A stretch of DNA of 64,000 bases from DASUAS01 sp963809795 (GTDB lineage: Bacteria; Actinomycetota; Acidimicrobiia; IMCC26256; DASPTH01). Positions within the stretch are counted from its first letter, which is position 1. Each line of letters begins with the position of its first letter. This document shows positions 34,443 through 42,495 of the stretch, piece after piece. The stretch is from positions 1 through 64,000 of the forward strand of contig CAWELN010000005.1 of the NCBI GenBank assembly GCA_963809795.1, read 5' to 3'. The position numbers and the translations under genes are program-made. Below the pieces are notes generated by a model that saw only the letters and a list, made by a program, of their open reading frames with translations, did no database searches and had not been told where the DNA came from.

Positions 34443-35501
34443 CTACCGGCGATTGTGGGTGCCCCGCGCCGGGCAGATCGCCATGAAGATCGGACCGTTG
34501 CCGACAGTGATCGGGGGCGACACCGCACCCGTCGCGGTCGTGATGACCGACACCGTGCCGGCGCCGTTACTGACCACGTTGTTGGTGACGAAGTTGGCGA
34601 CGGAGGAGTTGACCACGTAGACGTGTTTGCCGTCAGGTGTGCTCGCCACCCCATTGGGACGGCTGCCGACGGTGATGGGGGCTGCCACCGCACCCGTCGC
34701 GGTCGTGATCACCGATACCGTGCCATCGGCGTTGTTGGCCACATAGGCGTGCTTGCCGTCAGGAGTGATCGCCACCCCAATCGGAGCCTTGCCGACGGTG
34801 ATGGGGGCTGCCACCGCACCCGTCGCGGTCGTGATCACCGACACCGTGCCATCGGCGTTGTTGACCACGTAGGCGTGCTTGCCGTCAGGGGTGATCGCCA
34901 CCAGTTCGGGAGCGTTGCCGACGGTGATGGGGGCTGCCACCGCACCCGTCGCGGTCGTGATCACCGACACGGTGCCATCGGCGTTGTTGGCCACGTAGGC
35001 GTGCTTGCCGTCAGGGGTGATCGCTACGCCGCTGGGACCGTTGCCGACGGTGATGGGGGGTGACACCGCACCCGTCGCGGTCGTGATCACCGACACCGTG
35101 TCAGCGAAGGCGTTGGTCACGTAGGCGTGCTTGCCGTCAGGGGTGATCGTCACCTCGTTGGGACCGTTGCCGACGGTGATGGGGGGTGACACCGCAGCCG
35201 TCGCGGTCGTGATCACCGACACTGTGCCGGCGATGATGTTGGCCACATAGGCGTGCGTGCCGTCAGGAGTGATCGCCACTCCGACCGGACGGCTGGGCAC
35301 GGTGATGGGGGGCGACACCGCACCCGTGGCGGTCGTAATTACCGACACCGTGCCATCGGCGTTGTTGTTCACATAGGCCTTTCCTGCGCACCCCTCGACA
35401 GCCGCCGCGGGCGCAGCCGACGTTGTGACCAGCACCCCCGACCCCGACAACGCGATGACGATCACGGCTACGACCTTCCGGCGCAAACGGACAGCGTTCA
35501 C
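34443..35501 (-). CDS. Secreted seven-bladed YVTN beta-propeller protein 2
   Basis: 352 residues; GTG 35501, with GGGAG eight bases upstream. Signal peptide through about residue 30 (SGSGVLVTTSAAPAAA), then cysteine (EGCAGKAYV) and seven repeats, nearly identical in blades 3-6. Blade 7 carries an insertion (NSSVANFVTNNVVSNGAG), shared with protein 3. The C-terminal cysteine (MAICPA) mirrors protein 1. Located 58 bases downstream of protein 3, likely same transcript. Confidence 0.87.
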   Translation of the reverse strand: MNAVRLRRKVVAVIVIALSGSGVLVTTSAAPAAAVEGCAGKAYVNNNADGTVSVITTATGAVSPPITVPSRPVGVAITPDGTHAYVANIIAGTVSVITTATAAVSPPITVGNGPNEVTITPDGKHAYVTNAFADTVSVITTATGAVSPPITVGNGPSGVAITPDGKHAYVANNADGTVSVITTATGAVAAPITVGNAPELVAITPDGKHAYVVNNADGTVSVITTATGAVAAPITVGKAPIGVAITPDGKHAYVANNADGTVSVITTATGAVAAPITVGSRPNGVASTPDGKHVYVVNSSVANFVTNNVVSNGAGTVSVITTATGAVSPPITVGNGPIFMAICPARGTHNRR

Positions 35502-35559
35502 AGGTCACTCCCTCTCCAAGTGCCCGCGGGCACGGCAAAATTTCAGCGCTTCGCGAACT

Positions 35560-36753
35560 TCACGCTGGGCAGATCGCCATGTTGATGGGACCTTTGCCGA
35601 CAGTGATCGGGGGCGACACCGCACCCGTCGCGGTGGTGATGACCGACACCGTGCCGGCGCCATTGGCGGCGACGTCGTTGGTGACGAAGTTGTTGACGGA
35701 CGAGTTGGTCACGTAGACCTGCTTGCCGTCAGGCGTGATCGCCACGCCGATCGGACGGCTGCCGACGGTGATGGGTGGCGACACCGCACCCGTCGCGGTC
35801 GTGATCACCGACACCGTGCCATCGGCGTTGTTGGTCACGTAGGCGTGCGTGCCGTCCGGAGTGATCGCCACCTGCTCCGGACCGTTGCCGACGGTGACGG
35901 GGGCTGACACCGCACCCGTCGCGGTCGTGATCACCGACACCGTGCCGCCACCGTTGTTGGCCACGTAGACGTGCTTACCGTCCGGAGTGATCGCCACGCC
36001 GTGAGGAGCGTTACCGACGGTGATGGGCGCCGAGAGCGCGCCCGTCGCGGTCGTGATGACCGACACCGTGCTGCCACCATCGTTGGCCACGTAGACGTGC
36101 TTGCCGTCGGGAGTGACCGCTATCCCATCCGGACCGTTGCCGACAGTGATGGGGGGCGACACCGCACCTGTCGCGGTCGTGATCACCGACACCGTGCCAT
36201 CGGCGTTGTTGGTCACGTAGACGTGCTTACCGTCGGGAGTGATCGCCACCCCGACCGGAGCCTTGCCGACGGTGATGGGGGCTGACACCACACCCGTCGC
36301 GGTCGTGATCACCGACACCGTGCCGTCGATGACGTTGGTCACGTAAGCGTGCGTGCCGTCGGGAGTGATCGCCACCCCGGTCGGACGGGCGCCGATGGTG
36401 ATGGGGGCTGACACCGCACCGGTCGCGGTGGTGATCACTGAGACCGTGCCATCGGCGTTGTTGTTCACGTACGCCTTTCCCGCGCACCCCCCGACAGCCG
36501 CGACCGGCGGGAGCGTGGGCGTCTGCACCGAGGACGGGTGGTTGCCACCGGAGAAGAGGAGTACCCCTCCTATGACCAGCGCGACGACGAGACAGGCGGC
36601 AATCACGGCAATCACCGGCACACGACGCGCGACCCGCTGCGCCGTGGGCTCGGCTGTCGTCGTCAAGGACGTCGGCCGGACCTCGATCTGGCCAGCAGCG
36701 TCGCGCAGCGCGGTCCGCAACGCGGATTCGATGGATTGGTCCCTGCCGTTCAC
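35560..36753 (-). CDS. Membrane-anchored YVTN propeller, possible anti-sigma factor
   Basis: 397 residues. Cytoplasmic N-terminus of about 44 residues (NGRDQSIESALRTALRDAAG...), one transmembrane helix (VIAVIAACLVVALVIGGVLLF, residues 46-67), a Pro/Thr linker, then seven 42-residue propeller repeats outside the membrane. Blade 7 has the same insertion as protein 2. Its GTG overlaps the sigma factor stop (GTGA), the usual sign of a sigma/anti-sigma pair. The N-terminal helix resembles short anti-sigma tails, but a zinc-binding HxxxCxxC is absent. Role inferred from context. Confidence 0.83.
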   Translation of the reverse strand: MNGRDQSIESALRTALRDAAGQIEVRPTSLTTTAEPTAQRVARRVPVIAVIAACLVVALVIGGVLLFSGGNHPSSVQTPTLPPVAAVGGCAGKAYVNNNADGTVSVITTATGAVSAPITIGARPTGVAITPDGTHAYVTNVIDGTVSVITTATGVVSAPITVGKAPVGVAITPDGKHVYVTNNADGTVSVITTATGAVSPPITVGNGPDGIAVTPDGKHVYVANDGGSTVSVITTATGALSAPITVGNAPHGVAITPDGKHVYVANNGGGTVSVITTATGAVSAPVTVGNGPEQVAITPDGTHAYVTNNADGTVSVITTATGAVSPPITVGSRPIGVAITPDGKQVYVTNSSVNNFVTNDVAANGAGTVSVITTATGAVSPPITVGKGPINMAICPA

Positions 36754-37196
36754 TGCGGGATCGCCTTTCTCAGCGTCGCGAGTCCGCGATGCACAAGCGA
36801 TCGCACCGTCGCGGGCCTACACCCCAGTGCCTGCGCGATCTCGGAGTCTGGGCGGTCCTCGTAGAAGCGCAAGACGAGCGCGGCCCGTTGGCGATAGGGC
36901 AGCTCCGAAAGGGCGTCCAAGACGACCGGCGTCTCTGGCACCACCGTGTCAGTGACCAGCTCGGGAAAATGCGATCGTTCACGACGGTTCCGCCGATGAT
37001 GCGCACTGCACCCGTTCACGACCGTGACGCGCAGGTACGCAGATGGCTGCCGGACCCCGTCCCAATGACGATGCAAACGAACGAACGCGTCCTGAACGAC
37101 ATCCTCCGCCACCGCACTGCTGCCGGTCAGCAGATAGGCGACGCGCACCAGCCGCTCGTGCTCTCCGGCAAACACCGCACCCATCGACCGAGTCAC
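36750..37196 (-). CDS. ECF RNA polymerase sigma factor, SigE-like
   Basis: 148 residues from GTG 37196 (GGAGG upstream; ATG 37184 also possible). Region 2: HERLVRVAYLLTGSSAVAEDVVQDAFVRLHRHWD. Region 4: LDALSELPYRQRAALVLRFYEDRPDSEIAQALGCRPATVRSLVHRGLATLR, an HTH. Lacks region 3, as in ECF sigma factors. Its stop overlaps the next gene's GTG. Most likely held at the membrane until the extracellular propeller senses a signal (inference). Confidence 0.9.
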   Translation of the reverse strand: MTRSMGAVFAGEHERLVRVAYLLTGSSAVAEDVVQDAFVRLHRHWDGVRQPSAYLRVTVVNGCSAHHRRNRRERSHFPELVTDTVVPETPVVLDALSELPYRQRAALVLRFYEDRPDSEIAQALGCRPATVRSLVHRGLATLRKAIPQ

Positions 37197-37603
37197 ATCG
37201 TCTGGGATCTCCCCCTCCAATACCAGCCTCTCGCTACCTCGCGACAACCCCACACTGAGTAGATGCCGCAGACGCCAACTCTGTTGCGCGTACACCCAAG
37301 AAACCAAAAAAACCCGGGCGTTCCCACAGGCCGCCCGGACCCCCGCGTTCTCACACGCCACCTCACCAGCCTGATCTTGGGCTCGCGACCACCGCGCTGA
37401 CCCTCCCTGAAATCAGCCTCTCGTAGGCACTTCACACCTCGCCTGGTCCCGGCGCACGCGCTGTATCTGTGACCAATGTGTGACCACAGGCGGGTCCAGG
37501 CCACGAGAACGACCGAAACGCTTGGTGGCGAAGGCGCACACGCATATCTGCCGCTCGGTACTCGCGCAACTCCAGCTGCGCAGCTGAGCGTTCGGAGCGC
37601 GCG
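37197..37603. other. Intergenic region, promoter of the sigma operon
   Basis: About 400 bases between the sigma gene and the end of the AfsR-like gene. Contains a diverged left arm of element A (CATATCTGCCGCTCGGTACT at 37542-37561). No gene. Confidence 0.45.
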
Positions 37604-40600
37604 TTATGGCGCGCCGAGGGCTCGGCCGGCTTCGGCGCGTAGGTAGGTGACGGCGTCGGCCATGTCGAGGGCGGCGCCCCGTGCGGCGAGCGTCGCGACC
37701 TGTTGTTCGCCGAGGACTTCGAGGAGGGCGACCTCGGTCGCCGCGAGCATTTCGAGGCTCCAATCGAATCCCCATCGTCCCGCCATCGCGTCGGATTTCC
37801 CGAAGAGGACGGCCGCCGGCTCGCAAGACCCGAGCGCGCACAACGCGACACCAGCCGTGTAGAGGGACCTACTCGCAACGCCATGGTCACCGAGTTCGAG
37901 CGTCTGTTCGGCGGCGTCGACGGCCCCTTGGAGGGCTGTTGGCCAGTCACCATGTCGCATCGCGATCCTCGCTTTGTAATGGATCGCGTTCGAGACGCCG
38001 TTACGGTCACCGATGCGGGTACCGATCTCGATGGCTTCGTCGAGCAGCCCGAGCGCGCGTTCGGACTCCTCGTACGGGAGCCAAGTCGCGACGATTGTGA
38101 GGCCGATCGCGAGCGCCGCGTCGATGCCGGCGGCACGGGCGACGCGCACCGCTTCGTCAACGGCGGCGGTCGCGGCGTCGAGCGTCGGTTCAGTGATCTG
38201 GAGCGCGCCTCCGAGCATGATGAGTGCGTGTGCGAGTTCGCCAGGGTCCCCGGATGCCCGCGCGAGCTCGACCCATTCCTCGGCGTGACGTCGTGCCTCC
38301 TCGAAGTCAGTGCGATAGAACGCGAGGGTCGCCTGAGCCCGCGCCACGTACCCAAGCCGTATACCGAGCGCGGCTTGGGCTCGTTCCGCGGCGGCGACGA
38401 GGTCTGCGGCCCGCTCGAGATCGCCGCCCATCGTTGCGCCCCACGCGGCCCAGGCGGCGACCACGGGAACGAGCGGGTGACCGTCGCCGCCGGGGATCGC
38501 GATCGCGGTCGTGGCCCAGTCCATCGCGAGTTCGCCGATCCTGCCGTGCACCGCCAGCGGGGCGACGAGGCGCAGCGCGTGCTCGGGTGAAGGTGTCTCG
38601 ACTGCCCAATCGAGCGCCGCGCGGAAGTTGTCGATGTCGCGCGCGACGACGTTGGTCCACTCCAGGTGGTCTCGGCCCCGCAGGTGGAGACCGGCCGCTT
38701 CGGCCAGCGCGACGTAGTAGTCGGCGTGGCGACGTCGCACCACCGCCGGATCGCCACTCGCGTCGAGCCGCTCACGCGCGTACTGGCGGATCGTCTCCAG
38801 CAGCCGGTAACGCACCCCGCCGTCTGCGTCGTCGGTGACGACGAGGGACTTGTCCACCAGTTGACCCAACACGTCGACCACATCCAGCGCGTCGAGGTCG
38901 TCGTCGGGCAGCACCGCTTCCGCGGCCCCAAGATCACAGCCACCCGCGAACACCGACAGGCGGTCGAACGCATGACGCTCGGTCGGGGTGAGCAGGTCAT
39001 AGGACCAGTCGATCGTGCTCCGCAACGTCTGGTGGCGTTCCGGTGCCGCGCGACTGCCGTGCGTGAGGAGCTTGAACCGTTGATCGAGGCGGGACACGAG
39101 ATCCTCCGGTGACAACGACCGCACCCGCGCCGCCGCCAGCTCGATCGCGAGCGGGATCCCGTCCAGGCGTCGACACAACACGCCGACGGCACCGACGTTG
39201 CGGTCGGTGAGCGCGAAGTCGCGCTTCGCCGTGCTCGCCCGATCCCAAAACAGACACACCGCCTCCGCCCGCCTCACCTCGTCCACATCCGCATCACCGG
39301 CCGGGACACCCAGCGGCGGCACCGCGACGATCCGCTCGCCCGCCAACCCGAGGCCCTCCCGGCTTGTCGCGAGCACCGACACGTCTGGGCAACGATGCTC
39401 GATGGCATCGACCTGACGCGCGACCGCATCGAGGAGATGCTCGCAGTTGTCGAGCACCAGCAACAACCGCTTCGCGGCGAGATAGTCGAGTACCGACTCG
39501 TCGAGCGCCCGACCCGGCAGCGGCAGCACCCGCAGGCACGCCGCGACGGTCTCCCACACCGCCTCCGGATCGGTGACCGGCGCGAACTCGCACAACCACG
39601 CACCGTCGGGGAACTCGTCGATGATCTCCGCCGCAATCTGGAGTGCGAGACGGGTCTTGCCGACCCCGCCCACCCCGGTCAAAGTCACCAGCGACGACCG
39701 ACAGACCAGCTCCGACAGTGACGCGATCTCGGCCTCGCGTCCGACGAACGTCGTCGCCTGACGCGGCAGGTTGTTGCGTGCGAAGGCGTCCAAAGTGCGG
39801 AGCGGCGCGAACTCCCGCTCCAGATCGGGATGGGCTACTTGAAACAAGCGCTCCGTCCGCCCGAGATCACGCAGCCGGTGCTCTCCCAGGTCGATGAACC
39901 CGTACTTCTCGGGGAGGGCGTCGTGCAGCACCTCTTCCGTCGCGGCTGACACGACGATCTGGCCGCCGTGCGCCACCGACATCAGCCGCTCGGCGCGATT
40001 CACCGCGCCGCCGCTGTAGTCGCCGTCGCGGACCTCCGCCTCGCCGGTATGGATCCCCATCCGGACGCGCACGGTCTGCGCGATGTTCCAGTCGTCCGCG
40101 AGCAGCGACCTTTGGGCGGCAACCGCAGCCGTGACCGCATCGTGGGCGGTCGCGAACACAGCGTGGAACCCATCGCCCGCGTTCTTGACGATGAAGCCAC
40201 CCTGTGACTTGACCGCATCGCGCAGCAGCTCGTCGTGACGCGGCATCGCATAGGTCATCACGTCGGGACTCTCGTCCCACAGGCGCGTCGAACCCTCCAC
40301 CTCGGTGAAGAGGAACGACACGGTCCCCGACGGCAGATGTGCTGAGTCTGGGTCCTTCGTCGGCGATCCCGCCCACCCGACGTCGGGGTCCTGCCGCACG
40401 ATGTCGTCGTTGAGCGCCTGCAGTCCGGGCGACGGGACCACACCGACCTCGTCGGTCAGGCGCCGACGAAACTCGTCGTACGCGCGCAGTGACTCGACCG
40501 GCCTACCGGCGCGGGCGAGCGCGAGCATCAGCAGCGCTCGCAGTCGCTCGCGAAACGGCTCAACCGCGATCTGGGCCTCGAGTTCGCCGACGACGTCCTC

Positions 40601-41155
40601 GGGGCGGCCCAACTCCAAGAGCGCGGCGGACCGTTCCTCGATCGCCCGGGCGCGCAGCTCAACCAGTCGAGCAACCTCCGCGGTGGCGAACTCCTCACTC
40701 GCGAACTCCGCGTAGGGGGACCCTCGCCACAGCCCGAGCGCCTCGTCGAACGCGCCGAGCGCTACCTCCGGGCGTTCAGACGCCCCGAGCCCGACCCGCA
40801 CCAGCTCCTCGAAACGCAACGCGTCGACCTCGCCGCTCGCCACCCGCAGCCGATACCCCGGTGGGCGTGTCTCCAGGCGGTCGTCACCAAGCGTCTGGCG
40901 CAGCCGCGACACCAATCCCTGGAGCGTCTGCGTCGCACTCGGCGGCGGCCCGTCACCCCACAGAACGTCGACGAGACGATCCCTCGAGACCACCTCGTTG
41001 GCGTGGACCACCAACGCCGCGAGCAAGCGGCGCTGCTGCCCGCTTCCCAGCCGAACCCGCTCGCCGTCGCGCACGACCTCCAACGGGCCCAGCACACACA
41101 GCGCCGTCGCCACCCGGTCCTCCACCGGCCCTCCAACCCCACCCACACTCAACAT
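37604..41155 (-). CDS. AfsR/BTAD regulator with class III cyclase and NB-ARC domains
   Basis: 1,183 residues. An OmpR-like DNA-binding winged helix and BTAD (residues about 15-255: LGPLEVV, then SGQQRRLLAALVVHANEVVSRDRLVDVLWG). A class III nucleotide-cyclase domain (about 270-430: VSFLFTEVEGSTRLWDE, NAGDGFHAVF, GIHTGEAE, VNRAERL). An NB-ARC/ATPase (GVGGVGKTRLALQ, LLLVLDNCEHLLDA, TSREGL). A TPR-rich C-terminus. The first metal-binding Asp is Glu (FTEVEG), so cyclase activity is uncertain. Start alternatives are GTG 41125 or 41113. Divergent from the AOC-like gene, a likely target. Confidence 0.85.
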   Translation of the reverse strand: MLSVGGVGGPVEDRVATALCVLGPLEVVRDGERVRLGSGQQRRLLAALVVHANEVVSRDRLVDVLWGDGPPPSATQTLQGLVSRLRQTLGDDRLETRPPGYRLRVASGEVDALRFEELVRVGLGASERPEVALGAFDEALGLWRGSPYAEFASEEFATAEVARLVELRARAIEERSAALLELGRPEDVVGELEAQIAVEPFRERLRALLMLALARAGRPVESLRAYDEFRRRLTDEVGVVPSPGLQALNDDIVRQDPDVGWAGSPTKDPDSAHLPSGTVSFLFTEVEGSTRLWDESPDVMTYAMPRHDELLRDAVKSQGGFIVKNAGDGFHAVFATAHDAVTAAVAAQRSLLADDWNIAQTVRVRMGIHTGEAEVRDGDYSGGAVNRAERLMSVAHGGQIVVSAATEEVLHDALPEKYGFIDLGEHRLRDLGRTERLFQVAHPDLEREFAPLRTLDAFARNNLPRQATTFVGREAEIASLSELVCRSSLVTLTGVGGVGKTRLALQIAAEIIDEFPDGAWLCEFAPVTDPEAVWETVAACLRVLPLPGRALDESVLDYLAAKRLLLVLDNCEHLLDAVARQVDAIEHRCPDVSVLATSREGLGLAGERIVAVPPLGVPAGDADVDEVRRAEAVCLFWDRASTAKRDFALTDRNVGAVGVLCRRLDGIPLAIELAAARVRSLSPEDLVSRLDQRFKLLTHGSRAAPERHQTLRSTIDWSYDLLTPTERHAFDRLSVFAGGCDLGAAEAVLPDDDLDALDVVDVLGQLVDKSLVVTDDADGGVRYRLLETIRQYARERLDASGDPAVVRRRHADYYVALAEAAGLHLRGRDHLEWTNVVARDIDNFRAALDWAVETPSPEHALRLVAPLAVHGRIGELAMDWATTAIAIPGGDGHPLVPVVAAWAAWGATMGGDLERAADLVAAAERAQAALGIRLGYVARAQATLAFYRTDFEEARRHAEEWVELARASGDPGELAHALIMLGGALQITEPTLDAATAAVDEAVRVARAAGIDAALAIGLTIVATWLPYEESERALGLLDEAIEIGTRIGDRNGVSNAIHYKARIAMRHGDWPTALQGAVDAAEQTLELGDHGVASRSLYTAGVALCALGSCEPAAVLFGKSDAMAGRWGFDWSLEMLAATEVALLEVLGEQQVATLAARGAALDMADAVTYLRAEAGRALGAP

Positions 41156-41311
41156 GCCGCCGCGAGCCCGCCGCGAGCCCGCCGCGAGACCTCTCTCTCA
41201 CTCTGTGGTCGAGGAAAACATCCTCCCACAGGCCGGTCTGGAAGGAGATCGGATCGTGGAAGCCGTAGGCCTGCAGGCGCCCACGGCCGTCGACAACCAA
41301 AGGAGGAAGTC

Positions 41312-41788
41312 ATGACCGAGCTGCAGTCACCGCAGCGAAGGAGTTTCACGGCGAAGACAATCTTCGGATTGCTCCTGGCCGTCGTCATGGTCGCAGCGTT
41401 CGCCACCGCAGGCTCTGCCACTCCCCGCAGCGGAGACCAACTTCACGTGACGAAGGAGTGCTCTCAGTACTCCGGTCTCTCCGGTGGGTTCTGCACGATC
41501 ACCGGGTCGAACCTGAACGCGATCGACGCCGGTATGAAGGTCATCTACGCCTCAGCAGCCGATTTCAAAACCATGACCTTGGACAGCAACCTCGTCCTCG
41601 ATGGCCCAGGTAACAACAATGCCTACGGCCACGTCGTGCTGGACCTCAGCACGGGTCTCGGCATCCTCACGTTCACAGGCGGGACCGGCCGGTTCAGCGG
41701 GTTCCAGGCAAAGGTGAACGTCACGTGCGCCGCCACCTGTGCGTGGGACGGGTCGTACAGCTTCACCCCACCCGGCCACGACAAATAA
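41312..41788 (+). CDS. Secreted allene-oxide-cyclase-barrel-like protein
   Basis: 158 residues; ATG 41312 with AAAGGAGGA upstream. Signal peptide ends near GSATP. The mature part DQLHVTKECSQYSGLSGGFCTITGSN, then ILTFTGGTGRFSGFQAKVNVTC has the beta-barrel pattern of AOC-barrel/dirigent-like proteins, with two cysteine pairs. The gene runs divergently from the AfsR-like regulator across 156 bases. Followed by a strong terminator. Confidence 0.75.
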   Translation: MTELQSPQRRSFTAKTIFGLLLAVVMVAAFATAGSATPRSGDQLHVTKECSQYSGLSGGFCTITGSNLNAIDAGMKVIYASAADFKTMTLDSNLVLDGPGNNNAYGHVVLDLSTGLGILTFTGGTGRFSGFQAKVNVTCAATCAWDGSYSFTPPGHDK

Positions 41789-41822
41789 GCCGAAGCGCAA
41801 CCGTAATCACCGCCACAACCGA

Positions 41823-41848
41823 CTTGGGACGGGTCCGCCCGTCCCAAG
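41823..41848 (+). terminator. Terminator hairpin after the AOC-like gene
   Basis: CTTGGGACGGG (41823-41833) inverted as CCCGTCCCAAG (41838-41848), loop TCCG. 35 bases after the stop. No U-tract. Confidence 0.7.
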
Positions 41849-42074
41849 CCGCCTGGCTCAGCGTCCGCTCGAATGGCCGCAAGTTCCCGGCCGGCGACGA
41901 ACACGAGTTCTCCAGCGGAGAACGCGTATTGGGGCGAGTTGCACGTGGTCCGACGCGAAGGCGCCCCGCGCTCGGCCTACTGCGGATGATCCCTTATCCA
42001 CGGCCAGCTCGCCTCGAGCGCAACCTCCCACGAGGCGAGCGATTGAGCGTCGGCAGACGTTGTCACGCGCGTCG

Positions 42075-42491
42075 TCAGTACCGCGCGCTCCACCCGGATG
42101 GATTCTCGCCGCTCACTTGGGCGGCGGCGAGGTCACTGCCGGCTTGACCGCCGTTGACGCCCCAGCAGTCCGCGGGCACGTCGTAGTACGTGATCTTGGT
42201 GTTCATCGGATCGACGCCGACTTCGGCGAGCTTGTTCACCATCGCCTGGTAGATGTCTCGCTTGACGTCGATCGAGCGCGGATAGCCGATCACCTCGATC
42301 AACACATACGAGACGAGGTCGTCCTTCTCGGGGAGCAAGATGTTGTCGGGTCCGAACTCGAACAGCCGGACTTGGCGGTCCCACTCCGGAATCCCGGCGC
42401 CTTCGACGAGGCCCTGGTGGGCGGCCTCCAACAGCGCCCGCTTCTGTTCGGGCGTGCGACCGGCGGTGGCGTAGAGCTTGATGTGAGGCAT
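42075..42491 (-). CDS. Tautomerase-family protein
   Basis: 138 residues from MPHIKLYATAGRTPEQKRALLEAAHQGL. The N-terminal proline (exposed after Met removal) is the catalytic base in 4-oxalocrotonate tautomerase/MIF-type enzymes. The rest includes KRDIYQAMVNKLAEVGVDP. It is longer than the classic 60-residue form. ATG 42491 lies four bases after the alcohol dehydrogenase stop. Part of a small catabolic unit. Confidence 0.85.
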   Translation of the reverse strand: MPHIKLYATAGRTPEQKRALLEAAHQGLVEGAGIPEWDRQVRLFEFGPDNILLPEKDDLVSYVLIEVIGYPRSIDVKRDIYQAMVNKLAEVGVDPMNTKITYYDVPADCWGVNGGQAGSDLAAAQVSGENPSGWSARY

Positions 42492-42495
42492 GTCG

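Noticed and set aside
33000..36500. CRISPR-like array
   Set aside because: The regular 126-bp period is coding (seven 42-residue blades in one frame). There are no short direct repeats with unique spacers, and no cas genes.
37432..39192. 586-codon minus-strand frame inside the AfsR-like gene
   Set aside because: Ser/Arg-rich translation, offset frame of the strongly supported 1,183-residue protein.
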